In this document: positions 1 to 7,435 of the stretch, piece after piece
How positions within the stretch are numbered: the stretch's first letter is position 1
Layout: every line of letters begins with the position of its first letter
Origin: Comamonas testosteroni ATCC 11996
GTDB lineage: Bacteria > Pseudomonadota > Gammaproteobacteria > Burkholderiales > Burkholderiaceae_C
Assembly (NCBI RefSeq): GCF_000241525.1
Contig: NZ_AHIL01000029.1
Span: forward strand, 62,001-126,000
Reading direction: 5' to 3'
Length of the DNA: 64,000 bases
The notes under the pieces: model-generated
What the model saw: only the letters and a program-made list of their open reading frames with translations
Told to the model about the DNA's origin: nothing
Database searches by the model: none
Program-made: the position numbers and the translations under genes

Positions 1-561
1 CAGCATGTCGCCGGGCTCCAGAACGAACTCTTCCTCGGGCTCGAAATTGGAGAGGATTTTCAGTGGCTTGCCCTGCTGCAAAGACAGGTCTTTTTGACGA
101 CCGATGCGCCAGCGGCGCTTGCCCTGGGCCTGCAGCAGAAACACGTCATAGCTGTCGAAATGCGGGCCTACGCCGCCCTGATCGGTGGCAAAGCTGATCA
201 TCAGATCGTCAAGGCGCGCCTCGGGCACAAAACGGAATTGCTGCAGCAACTCATGCGCCTTGGCGTCATGCATGTCCACGCCCTGCACCAGCACGGTCCA
301 GCCCGGCTTGGTCAATGCAGGCAGACTGCGACGGGACAGCGGACCATGGCTGAGCTTCCAGTTGTCACCTTCGAGCTGTTGAATCAGGCGCGACTCCACG
401 CCATCCTCGCCCGCCATGGCCAGCAGGCGAGCACGCGGAATCGGGGCCTTGAAGCCGGGGATGGCCTGGCGCACCAGCAAGGGCTTTTTGTGCCAGTGGC
501 GGCGCATGAATTGAGAGGCTGTGAGCCCACCCAGCAGGGTGAGCGGCGTATTGATGTCCAT
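1..561 (-). CDS. JmjC/cupin-domain ribosomal-protein hydroxylase, C-terminus cut by window edge
   Basis: Only the first 187 codons are present; the reading frame is still open at base 1. The visible part matches the cupin_4/JmjC family of 2-oxoglutarate- and Fe(II)-dependent oxygenases that hydroxylate an arginine of ribosomal protein uL16 (YcfD/RoxA type). The Fe-binding HxD pair is visible as His134-x-Asp136 in GPHFDSYDVF, followed by the QGKRRWRIG strand and a LEPGDML turn typical of the cupin barrel. The start ATG at 559-561 gives MDINTPLTLLGG. The third Fe ligand lies beyond the window, so activity cannot be judged. The family call is firm; the exact ribosomal target is inference from the family. 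Confidence 0.85.
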   Translation of the reverse strand, partial: MDINTPLTLLGGLTASQFMRRHWHKKPLLVRQAIPGFKAPIPRARLLAMAGEDGVESRLIQQLEGDNWKLSHGPLSRRSLPALTKPGWTVLVQGVDMHDAKAHELLQQFRFVPEARLDDLMISFATDQGGVGPHFDSYDVFLLQAQGKRRWRIGRQKDLSLQQGKPLKILSNFEPEEEFVLEPGDML

Positions 562-632
562 GAATACAGTCCTGCTTTCTAAGCAACGGACTGCATTGTC
601 CTATAGGCCTCGAAAACGCTGGTCAGCACAGA

Positions 633-1583
633 TCAATGACCAAGCGCTCTGAACTCGGACGGCGACATACCGGCATAGGCCTTGAAGGCACGGCTGAAGT
701 GCGCGCTGTTGCCAAAACCGCAGCCCATGGCAATTTCTGTAATGGTGCGGTGCGCGAGCGCCGGTGAATGCAGCTCCCGCATGCACAGCTCCAGCCGGCT
801 TTGCTGGATGAAGCCGCCCAGCGACTGGTCTCGCCCCGCAAAGGCATTGTGCAGATGCCGACGGCTGCAATTGAGTGCTTCGGCCACCTGATCGACCGAC
901 AACCCGGGGTCGCGCACATGGCAGGCCACATGCTCGCAGATGCGGTCGTACAGGGCCTGCTTTTGTGTCACCGCCGTGGCCTGCCCGCCAAGTGCCTGCA
1001 GGGACAGATGCACCATGTCCACCAGCAACTCCCCGGCGCGGCGCGCCAGCGGTGCCGCCATATTGTCCAGTTCCTGGTAAGTGCTGCGCATGGTCTGCAG
1101 AGCAATGCGCGCAATGCCGGCGCTGCCTCCCACCGAGCGTCCCATGAGGTTTTCCAGACGCAGGCCTCGCTCGGCAATGCTCTGTTTGGGCACCATCATG
1201 ATCAGGTGCTCCGTGTGCTGGGGATTGGCCACCACATAGGGCTGCGAGGTGTCATAGATGGCCCAGCTGCCATTGCTCACGCAGGCCTTGCTGCCGTGCT
1301 GCTCCACCTCGGCATGGCCGCTCCAGGGGGCCACGATCTTGAGATAGGCCGCTTCGCTGTCGCGCAGACGGTGGCTGTCGCGTATGACGCGGTGGCGCCC
1401 GGCATCCAGCTTGGTGAGCATCACATCGCCTGCGTATGCCACGCTCAGATGCCCGTCAAAACAGGTGTCGCCATACAGATCCGTATCCAGACCCGAGAAC
1501 AGCTGCGCCATCCAGTCCTGCCAGGCTGGTGCAGTTTCCTTCTCGGGAAGACCATCGGTACTCAGTACCACGGGCGCGGTCAT
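633..1583 (-). CDS. AraC-family regulator, probable activator of the divergent pch operon
   Basis: A 317-aa regulator with an N-terminal ligand-binding half of the AraC_binding_2 type and a C-terminal AraC HTH domain from about residue 215. The second HTH region ends in CGFGNSAHFSRAFKAYAG, the usual AraC signature. I chose the ATG at 1581-1583 because GAGGAG lies 8-9 nt upstream; an upstream in-frame start would add 18 residues without a good ribosome site. It is transcribed away from pchACXF across a 354-bp gap that holds a repeated TGCAC element, so it most likely activates that operon in response to a phenolic ligand. It is clearly paralogous to the regulator at 6239-7219, sharing APW, LMGR and VGG blocks. 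The ligand is not determinable from sequence. Confidence 0.9.
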   Translation of the reverse strand: MTAPVVLSTDGLPEKETAPAWQDWMAQLFSGLDTDLYGDTCFDGHLSVAYAGDVMLTKLDAGRHRVIRDSHRLRDSEAAYLKIVAPWSGHAEVEQHGSKACVSNGSWAIYDTSQPYVVANPQHTEHLIMMVPKQSIAERGLRLENLMGRSVGGSAGIARIALQTMRSTYQELDNMAAPLARRAGELLVDMVHLSLQALGGQATAVTQKQALYDRICEHVACHVRDPGLSVDQVAEALNCSRRHLHNAFAGRDQSLGGFIQQSRLELCMRELHSPALAHRTITEIAMGCGFGNSAHFSRAFKAYAGMSPSEFRALGH

Positions 1584-1937
1584 GGGCCTTGACTCCTCGT
1601 TGTATCTATCTCTGCCTGTGCCGACAAAGTACAGCAATTATCGGGAAGTGAGCACTTTCGCGCTCAGGCCGGCAAGAATCTCCCACGCTGTATTAAAACT
1701 AGTGCAAACCCTAGGCTGCGTGCACGATTCGTCAAACGGTTTGTGCACATTGCGCACAGCATCTTGCCAAGGCTTTTCCTACGATCACTCACACGCCAGT
1801 CTCAGGCGAAACACCACAAAAGGTGGAGACAAGCCCGGTGACGCAAGCCTTGCGCAACGACACCAGCTCCCACTTTTCAACGTGCATCAACAAGCAGTGA
1901 CCGAGGTCACGCGCCCTTGGTAGTGAAGGAAGCGAAG
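1584..1937. promoter_or_regulatory. Divergent promoter region between AraC regulator and pchA
   Basis: This 354-bp gap holds no credible gene. It contains the TGCAC/CTTGC/TTTCCTACGAT element described separately, then a leader of roughly 145 bases before the pchA start. The leader has no obvious hairpin of note. Confidence 0.6.
1721..1785 (+). promoter_or_regulatory. Predicted AraC-type operator and promoter of pchACXF
   Basis: Two TGCAC half-sites lie at 1721-1725 and 1744-1748. The second is followed by CTTGC and then TTTCCTACGAT ending at 1785. The distance from the second TGCAC to the end of TACGAT is 42 bp, exactly as in the promoter region at 7351-7392 upstream of the ABC transporter. 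TACGAT is a plausible -10 box. That both sites belong to paralogous AraC regulators is inference. Confidence 0.55.
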
Positions 1938-3389
1938 ATGATTGAACAAAGCATGCTCATCGGCGGTCAGACCGCACAGGCCAGCAATGGTGCCACTTTC
2001 GAGCGCAGGAACCCTCTGGACGGATCGGTCGCCACGCGTGCCCCGGCCGCCACAACAGCCGATGCAGTGCGTGCCGTGGAAGCCGCTCAAGCGGCCTTCC
2101 CGGCCTGGGCAGCCCTGGGCCCCACAGAACGCAGGCTGATGCTGATGAAGGCCTCCCAGGCACTGGAAGCAAAGGCCGAGGCCTTTGCCGCAGCCATGGC
2201 GGCAGAAACCGGCGCCTCCGGCATCTGGGCCGGCTTCAATGTGCATCTGGCGGCCAATATGTTTCTCGAAGCCGCATCGCTGACCACCCAGATCAACGGT
2301 CAGCTGATTCCTTCGGACATTCCCGGCAGCATGGCCATGGCCGTGCGCCAGCCTGCCGGCGTGGTGCTCGGCATCGCCCCCTGGAATGCCCCCATCATCT
2401 TGGCCGTGCGCGCCATTGCCACGCCGCTGGCCTGCGGCAATACCGTGATCCTCAAGGGCTCTGAGCTGTGCCCTGCCACGCACGGCCTGATCATCGAAGC
2501 GCTGCAGGAAGGCGGCTTGCCGCCAGGCGTGGTGAACTTTGTGACCAATGCGCCCGAAGATGCCGGCGCCGTGGTCGAGGCCATGGTGGCTCACCCCGCC
2601 GTGCGCCGCGTGAACTTCACGGGCTCGACGCGCGTGGGCCGCATCATCGGCCAGACCTGCGCCAAATACCTCAAGCCGGTCATTCTGGAGCTGGGCGGCA
2701 AGGCCCCATTCCTGGTTCTGGACGATGCCGACATCGACGCCGCCGTGGCCGGCTGCACCTTTGGCGCTTTCGCCAACTCGGGCCAGATCTGCATGTCCAC
2801 CGAACGCATCATCGTGGACGAGGCCGTGGCCGAGGAATTCATCGGAAAACTGGTGGCCCGCGCCACAACCCTGCCTCTGGGCGACCCCCGCAAAGGCCCT
2901 GTGGTGCTGGGCTCCGTCGTGGACATGAACACCGTGCACCGTGTCAACGAACTCATTGACGATGCCGTGAGCAAGGGCGCCAGGATTCTGTGCGGTGGCA
3001 AGGCCAGCGACACCTTGATGGCCGCCACGCTGATCGACGGTGTGACTCCCGAGATGCGAATCTTCCGTGAAGAGACCTTTGCCCCGGTAAAAGCCATCGT
3101 GCGCGTGCGTGGCGAAGAGCAGGCCATTTCCATGGCCAACGACAACGAGTTCGGCCTGTCTTCCGCCGTCTACACCAGGGACACAGCGCGCGGCTGGCGC
3201 GTGGCCGGCCGCATCGAGGCGGGCATCTGCCATGTCAACGGCCCCACCGTGCACGACGAAGCACAGATGCCTTTCGGCGGCGTGAAGAACTCGGGCTACG
3301 GTCACTTTGGCGGCCAGGCCGGTATCGATGCCTTCACAGACACCCGCTGGATCACCATGCAGACCACCGCACGTCACTACCCCTTCTAA
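1938..3389 (+). CDS. pchA: Aldehyde dehydrogenase (4-hydroxybenzaldehyde dehydrogenase type)
   Basis: A 483-aa NAD(P)-dependent aldehyde dehydrogenase. Visible family landmarks are the PWN oxyanion motif (Asn150), the FTGSTRVG cofactor loop, the general base Glu251 in LELGGKAPF and the nucleophile Cys285 in GQICMSTER. The ATG at 1938 was preferred over an upstream start at 1917 because GAAGGA precedes it. It is the first gene of pchA-pchC-pchX-pchF, the gene order known for p-cresol catabolism in Pseudomonas putida. There this enzyme converts 4-hydroxybenzaldehyde to 4-hydroxybenzoate. The sequence class also resembles salicylaldehyde, benzaldehyde and vanillin dehydrogenases, so substrate assignment rests on context. 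A close paralogue of the same length lies at 12370-13821. Confidence 0.85.
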   Translation: MIEQSMLIGGQTAQASNGATFERRNPLDGSVATRAPAATTADAVRAVEAAQAAFPAWAALGPTERRLMLMKASQALEAKAEAFAAAMAAETGASGIWAGFNVHLAANMFLEAASLTTQINGQLIPSDIPGSMAMAVRQPAGVVLGIAPWNAPIILAVRAIATPLACGNTVILKGSELCPATHGLIIEALQEGGLPPGVVNFVTNAPEDAGAVVEAMVAHPAVRRVNFTGSTRVGRIIGQTCAKYLKPVILELGGKAPFLVLDDADIDAAVAGCTFGAFANSGQICMSTERIIVDEAVAEEFIGKLVARATTLPLGDPRKGPVVLGSVVDMNTVHRVNELIDDAVSKGARILCGGKASDTLMAATLIDGVTPEMRIFREETFAPVKAIVRVRGEEQAISMANDNEFGLSSAVYTRDTARGWRVAGRIEAGICHVNGPTVHDEAQMPFGGVKNSGYGHFGGQAGIDAFTDTRWITMQTTARHYPF

Positions 3390-3565
3390 AGCACCCAGGA
3401 CAGCAGTCATAGCCGGCAGGCGTGACTGCTGTCTTCGCTTGAAACCTCCATCGCGGGCACTGGGCCATGAGGCAAAGACCTCAGGTGCAGCGCCCGCATG
3501 GGCAAGGCGCGAACCCCAACCCGCGCCTTGTGTCTGCCGACCCACAGAACCACCGGAGACCCACG

Positions 3566-3886
3566 TTGAAACATGCCTCCCAACTGGCCCTGGCAGCCCT
3601 GCTGTCCGGCCTCAGCCTCGCTGCCTCGGCTGCGGACTCTCACGGCACTGGCCCCGGCCAGCGCTTTTACGAAAAGACCTGCGCCAAATGCCATGAAGCC
3701 GGCATAGGCCCCGTCATCAAGGGACGCGGCTTTCCGCCCGCGACCTACGTGATCATTGCGCGCAACGGCATGAACGCCATGCCATCCTTTCGCGTGACCG
3801 ATATCGACGATGCCACGCTGGAAGACTTGGCAAACTACCTGTCCAAGACAGAGGCCCCCAAGGCTGTCGAGCCAGCCAAGAAATAA
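3566..3886 (+). CDS. pchC: Cytochrome c subunit of 4-cresol dehydrogenase
   Basis: A 106-aa protein with a Sec signal peptide (about residues 1-22, ending ASAAD) and a single c-type haem site CAKCH (Cys39, Cys42, His43); Met72 in MNAMPSF is the likely axial ligand. In the PchCF flavocytochrome this subunit accepts electrons from the flavin subunit in the periplasm and passes them on. The reading frame is open further upstream, but TTG at 3566 with GGAGAC just before it gives a clean signal peptide, so I chose that start. It sits between pchA and pchX with short gaps. If the flavoprotein acts on another 4-alkylphenol, this would be the matching cytochrome. Confidence 0.87.
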   Translation: MKHASQLALAALLSGLSLAASAADSHGTGPGQRFYEKTCAKCHEAGIGPVIKGRGFPPATYVIIARNGMNAMPSFRVTDIDDATLEDLANYLSKTEAPKAVEPAKK

Positions 3887-3899
3887 GAAGGACGATGTA

Positions 3900-4415
3900 A
3901 TGCAATCCGATCGTCGCTCCCTTCTCAAAGCTCTGACCGCAACAGGTCTGGCTGTCTCCGGCATAGGCTGGGCACAGGCTGCCACCTCCGCCGCAGGTCG
4001 CACCGCCAGCGCAGCCACGCGCTCTGCCGAGGTGCTGGCCGTGACATCCTCCATGCACGCCAGCGCACTGGACAAGGCCTTTGTGGCCGGTGTTCAGAGC
4101 ACATCCCGCAATGCGCTGCACACCGGCCTTCAAGGCCTGGACAGCGCCGCATTCAACCAACTGGGCGAGCTGCTGACCGACAGTCAGGAAACCCTGTTGG
4201 TGGGTCTGCTCGACGACGCCTCGGCCACGCTGGTGCTGGATCTGGTTCGCTCCAGCGGTGGCCGCGTGCTGACCGTGGAACACCATCGCGTGGACGGCAC
4301 CGCCGCCGACTGGGCCCAGGCGCTGGGTCGGTCGCTGGCGTCCAGTCAAGTCATGAACACCACCACGGCGGCAGCAGGCAAGGAAGCCCGCGTGTCCTTT
4401 AGCTGCGTAATCTAA
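3900..4415 (+). CDS. pchX: Small Tat-exported protein PchX of unknown function
   Basis: A 171-aa protein with a twin-arginine signal (SDRRSLLKAL, then a hydrophobic stretch ending WAQA). The mature part is rich in Ala, Ser and Thr and shows no enzyme motif that I recognise. The start ATG at 3900 overlaps no neighbour and follows pchC by 13 bases. Its position between the cytochrome and flavoprotein genes matches the pchX reading frame described in P. putida p-cresol operons, and the name rests on that synteny. Tat export suggests folding in the cytoplasm or passage with a cofactor-bearing partner, possibly PchF, which has no visible signal of its own. That partnership is inference. Confidence 0.65.
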   Translation: MQSDRRSLLKALTATGLAVSGIGWAQAATSAAGRTASAATRSAEVLAVTSSMHASALDKAFVAGVQSTSRNALHTGLQGLDSAAFNQLGELLTDSQETLLVGLLDDASATLVLDLVRSSGGRVLTVEHHRVDGTAADWAQALGRSLASSQVMNTTTAAAGKEARVSFSCVI

Positions 4416-4434
4416 GAAACAAGGAAAGCAGAGC

Positions 4435-5985
4435 ATGACAAGCAAATACATGGCCCTGCCCAAGGGCATGAGCGAGAGCAGCTTTGATGCGGCCATCGCC
4501 CAGTTCAAGAAAGCCCTGGGCGAAGACAATGTGATGATCAAGGACGAGCTGGTTCGTCCCTACACCAAGGTGATGATGGCTGTGCCTACCGAAGAGCACA
4601 CGCCATCGGCCGTGGTGACTGCCACCACCGTGGAGCAGGTGCAAGAGGTGCTCAAGATCTGCAACGCGCACAAGGTGCCCGTGTGGACCATCTCCACCGG
4701 CCGCAACTTCGGCTACGGCTCGGCCGCACCGGGCCAGCGCGGCCAGGTGGTGCTGGACCTGCGCAAGATGAACAAGATCATCCACGTGGACCCCGAACTG
4801 TGCACGGCCCTGGTCGAGCCTGGCGTGACCTACCAGATGCTCTACGACTACCTCGAAGAGAACAAGATTCCCTTGATGCTGTCGTTCTCGGCACCTTCTG
4901 CCATTGCCGGTCCTCTGGGCAACACCATGGACCGCGGCGTAGGCTACACCCCCTATGGCGAACACTTCATGATGCAGTGCGGCATGGAAGTGGTGATGGC
5001 CAACGGCGATGTGCTGCGCACCGGCATGGGAGGCGTCAAGGGCGACAAGGCCTGGCAGGTTTTCAAGTGGGGCTACGGCCCGACACTGGACGGCATGTTC
5101 ACCCAGTCCAACTATGGCATCTGCACCAAGATGGGTTTCTGGCTGATGCCCAAGCCCCCGGTCTTCAAGCCGCTGGAAATCCAGTTCGACGAAGACAGCG
5201 ATATCTCCGAGATCGTGGAATTCATCCGCCCCCTGCGCATCGCCCAGGTCATCCCCAATTCGGTGGTGATTGCCGGCGTGCTGTGGGAAGCGTCCACCTG
5301 CAACACCCGCCGCTCGGACTACACCACTGAGCCCGGCCATACGCCTGACGCCATCCTCAAGCAGATCCAGAAAGACAAGCATCTGGGCGCCTGGAATGTC
5401 TACGCTGCGCTGTACGGCACCAGGGAGCAGGTCGACGTCAACTTCAAGATCGTGCAGGACGCGCTCAGGAAACTGGGCAAGGGCCGCCTGATCACCGAGG
5501 AGATGGCCGGAGACACCCAGCCCTTCAAGTACCGTGCCCAGCTCATGTCAGGCGTGCCAAACCTGCAGGAATTCGGCCTCTACAACTGGCGCGGAGGTGG
5601 CGGCTCGATGTGGTTTGCCCCTGTGTCGCAGGCACGCGGCAGCGAGTGCGACAAGCAAAAGTCGCTGGCCAAGAAGATCCTCAACAAGCATGGCCTGGAC
5701 TATGTGGGCGAGTTCATCGTCGGCTGGCGCGATATGCACCATGTCATCGACGTGCTGTACGACCGCAGCAACGAAGAGGAAACCAAGCGTGCCAACGCCT
5801 GCTTTGCCGAGCTGCTGGACGAGTTCGAAAAGGAAGGCTATGCCGTGTACCGCGTGAACACCGCCTTCCAGGAGCGCGTGGCGCAGAGCTACGGTCCGGT
5901 CAAGCGCGATATCGAGCGCAAGATCAAGCGTGCTCTGGACCCCAACGGCATTCTGGCTCCGGGAAAGTGCGGGATTGATATCTGA
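4435..5985 (+). CDS. pchF: 4-cresol dehydrogenase (hydroxylating), flavoprotein subunit
   Basis: A 516-aa member of the vanillyl-alcohol oxidase / p-cresol methylhydroxylase family. The N-terminal half is the FAD-binding PCMH domain (ISTGRNFGYGSAAPGQRGQV). The C-terminal half carries the cap domain and ends PNGILAPGKCGID. Tyr383 in GLYNWRGGGG aligns, from memory, with the tyrosine that binds FAD covalently in P. putida PchF. The enzyme oxidises p-cresol to 4-hydroxybenzyl alcohol and then to the aldehyde, with electrons going to PchC. No signal peptide is visible. Related flavoproteins acting on 4-ethylphenol or eugenol share the fold and similar operons, so the exact substrate is uncertain. 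A GC-rich repeat begins 3 bases after its stop. Confidence 0.87.
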   Translation: MTSKYMALPKGMSESSFDAAIAQFKKALGEDNVMIKDELVRPYTKVMMAVPTEEHTPSAVVTATTVEQVQEVLKICNAHKVPVWTISTGRNFGYGSAAPGQRGQVVLDLRKMNKIIHVDPELCTALVEPGVTYQMLYDYLEENKIPLMLSFSAPSAIAGPLGNTMDRGVGYTPYGEHFMMQCGMEVVMANGDVLRTGMGGVKGDKAWQVFKWGYGPTLDGMFTQSNYGICTKMGFWLMPKPPVFKPLEIQFDEDSDISEIVEFIRPLRIAQVIPNSVVIAGVLWEASTCNTRRSDYTTEPGHTPDAILKQIQKDKHLGAWNVYAALYGTREQVDVNFKIVQDALRKLGKGRLITEEMAGDTQPFKYRAQLMSGVPNLQEFGLYNWRGGGGSMWFAPVSQARGSECDKQKSLAKKILNKHGLDYVGEFIVGWRDMHHVIDVLYDRSNEEETKRANACFAELLDEFEKEGYAVYRVNTAFQERVAQSYGPVKRDIERKIKRALDPNGILAPGKCGIDI

Positions 5986-5987
5986 GG

Positions 5988-6080
5988 CTCCCCCTGAGCG
6001 GCTTTGCCGCTTCCCCCTCTCTCGCTGCGCGGGAGGGGGACAATACCTTCGCTGCGGGGCGGCCCTTGCTCGGTATTCCT
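5988..6080 (+). repeat. GC-rich gene-end repeat, copy 1 (family A)
   Basis: Begins CTCCCCCTGAGCGGC just after the pchF stop. It contains the GCGGCTTTGCCGC arm, a C-tract paired with GGGAGGGGG, and the CTTCGCTGCGGGGCGGC block ending CCTTGCTCGG. It is the same layout as the copies at 8650, 12180, 13824, 15636, 27614 and 28510. Confidence 0.85.
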
Positions 6081-6128
6081 GAGTTAGAGCATGCTCAATC
6101 CAACGCTCTTGGTCGCAGCCAAGCACGC

Positions 6129-6170
6129 AAAAAAGCCACCCGATTTGAAAACGCCGGGTGGCTTTTTTGT
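6129..6170 (+). terminator. Bidirectional Rho-independent terminator after pchF
   Basis: Stem GCCACCCG (6135-6142) pairs with CGGGTGGC (6155-6162) around a 12-base loop, flanked by A6 and T6 tracts, so it can work for pchACXF and for the convergent AraC gene. The same loop and stem recur at 13977-14020 with one compensatory pair change. Confidence 0.9.
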
Positions 6171-6173
6171 TTT

Positions 6174-6226
6174 TAGCTTGCTATTTTATTGATAGCTTAC
6201 AGCGTATTTAGTATCTGGACTTTAGG
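6174..6226. repeat. Short AT-richer dispersed repeat, copy 1 (family B, degenerate)
   Basis: Contains TAGCTTGCTATTTTATTGATAGCTTACAGCG and a trailing AGGCTTG. It resembles the AGCTGCTAGCGCTTGATG type of sequence seen better preserved at 14030 and 40466. It abuts the preceding terminator. Confidence 0.5.
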
Positions 6227-6238
6227 CTTGTTTAACTC

Positions 6239-7219
6239 TTAATTGAGCAATTTGGAGCCAAACATGCCTGCCCTGAACTGCGCGGGCGTCTGCCCCGTGT
6301 GCTGCTTGAACAGGCGGCTCAGATGCGCGCCGCTGGCAAAGCCGCTGGCCAGTGCCAGCTCCGTCAAGGTGCAGTGGCGATTGGCAGGACTGAGCAGTTC
6401 GCGCTGGAACAGGGCCACGCGCTCGGCCCAGATATGCTGGCTGATGGACAGCCGCTCATCGGCAAAGGCGTTGTAGAGATGCCGCTTGCTGCAGTTGAGC
6501 GCTGCGGCCACGGCATCGACGCTCAGGGCCGGATCGCGCAGGTGCTGGCGCACATAGGCCTTGATGCGGCCCAGCAGCAGCTCGCTGGCGCTCAGCGAGG
6601 CCGCACGGCCGCAGGCATCGAGCAGGGACAGCTGGATCAGCTGCAGCAGCGAATCCGTCACATGCTGGGCCAGTCCCTGGCCCATGGCCCGGCATTCGGC
6701 AAAGGTGCCGCGCATCATGTCCAGCGCAATGCGGGACACGCCTTCGCCGCCGCCCACATAGCGTCCCATGAGGGCATCGATGGCGCGGCCATGGTCTTCG
6801 AAACGGCTTTTGGGCAAGGTGATGATCAGATGCTCGCACCACTCGGGGTTGAGCACCTCGTACTCCTGCGTGGTGTCGTAGATCAGCCACTGGCCGCTGC
6901 GCGCCACGGCTTCGCGCCCGTTCTGGCAGACGCGGGCCTCGCCATGCCAGGGGGCCACGATCTTGAGAAAGTCGGTGCTGCGGCGCGCCATGCTGGCCGA
7001 AGTGCGTCGCACGCGATGGCGGCTGGCCTCGATCCGGGTCATGCCCACAGGTCCCAGCTCGAAGGTGCCCAGTCGCGCCGAGAAATGCTGGTCGCCATAG
7101 ACATCGCTCTCCAGTCCATAGAGCGTGGACATCCAGTGCTGCCAGGCGCCCACGGCTTGAGCGCCTTGCATCTCGGTCATCTTCTCGGTCACTTGGTAGG
7201 CAGGAATGTCTGGCCGCAT
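6239..7219 (-). CDS. AraC-family regulator, probable activator of the divergent ABC transporter operon
   Basis: A 326-aa AraC-type regulator with the same layout as the one at 633-1583: an AraC_binding_2-like N-terminal half, with LKIVAPWHGEARV and ALMGRYVGGGEG blocks, and a C-terminal AraC HTH ending ASGFASGAHLSRLFKQHTG. The ATG at 7217-7219 is preceded by AGGAG about 6 bases upstream, better than two earlier in-frame starts. It is divergent from the binding-protein gene and its promoter carries the same spaced element as the pch promoter. It therefore probably responds to the same or a related aromatic compound, which is inference from paralogy and shared sites. Confidence 0.9.
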   Translation of the reverse strand: MRPDIPAYQVTEKMTEMQGAQAVGAWQHWMSTLYGLESDVYGDQHFSARLGTFELGPVGMTRIEASRHRVRRTSASMARRSTDFLKIVAPWHGEARVCQNGREAVARSGQWLIYDTTQEYEVLNPEWCEHLIITLPKSRFEDHGRAIDALMGRYVGGGEGVSRIALDMMRGTFAECRAMGQGLAQHVTDSLLQLIQLSLLDACGRAASLSASELLLGRIKAYVRQHLRDPALSVDAVAAALNCSKRHLYNAFADERLSISQHIWAERVALFQRELLSPANRHCTLTELALASGFASGAHLSRLFKQHTGQTPAQFRAGMFGSKLLN

Positions 7220-7332
7220 CTGGGCTCCTGAAGAAGTAACAGGATGCTTCATTATCCATAGCGACCCAGACCCGGAGCCGGGCAAAACCGGCACCTCGCA
7301 GGGAAATCAGTGTTTACCCACAGACACTTGCA

Positions 7333-7392
7333 TGCACAGACAAGACGCAGTGCACGCCCAGACAAGCCCCTTGCGCCGCGATTTCCTACGAT
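7333..7392 (+). promoter_or_regulatory. Predicted AraC-type operator and promoter of the ABC transporter operon
   Basis: TGCAC half-sites lie at 7333-7337 and 7351-7355, followed by CTTGC and TTTCCTACGAT ending at 7392. The second TGCAC and TACGAT are 42 bp end to end, the same as upstream of pchA, although the sequence between them differs. The repeated units here are also extended as GCACAGACAAG and GCACGCCCAGACAAG. Confidence 0.55.
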
Positions 7393-7435
7393 GGCCGAAG
7401 AACCCGGACACCCGTCCATCAAAAAGGAGACAAGC

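Noticed and set aside
1887-3545. Long minus-strand frame of 552 codons antisense to pchA
   Set aside because: It is a GC-skew shadow: its composition is Gly/His/Ala-rich with no family motif, whereas the plus-strand frame is a complete aldehyde dehydrogenase.
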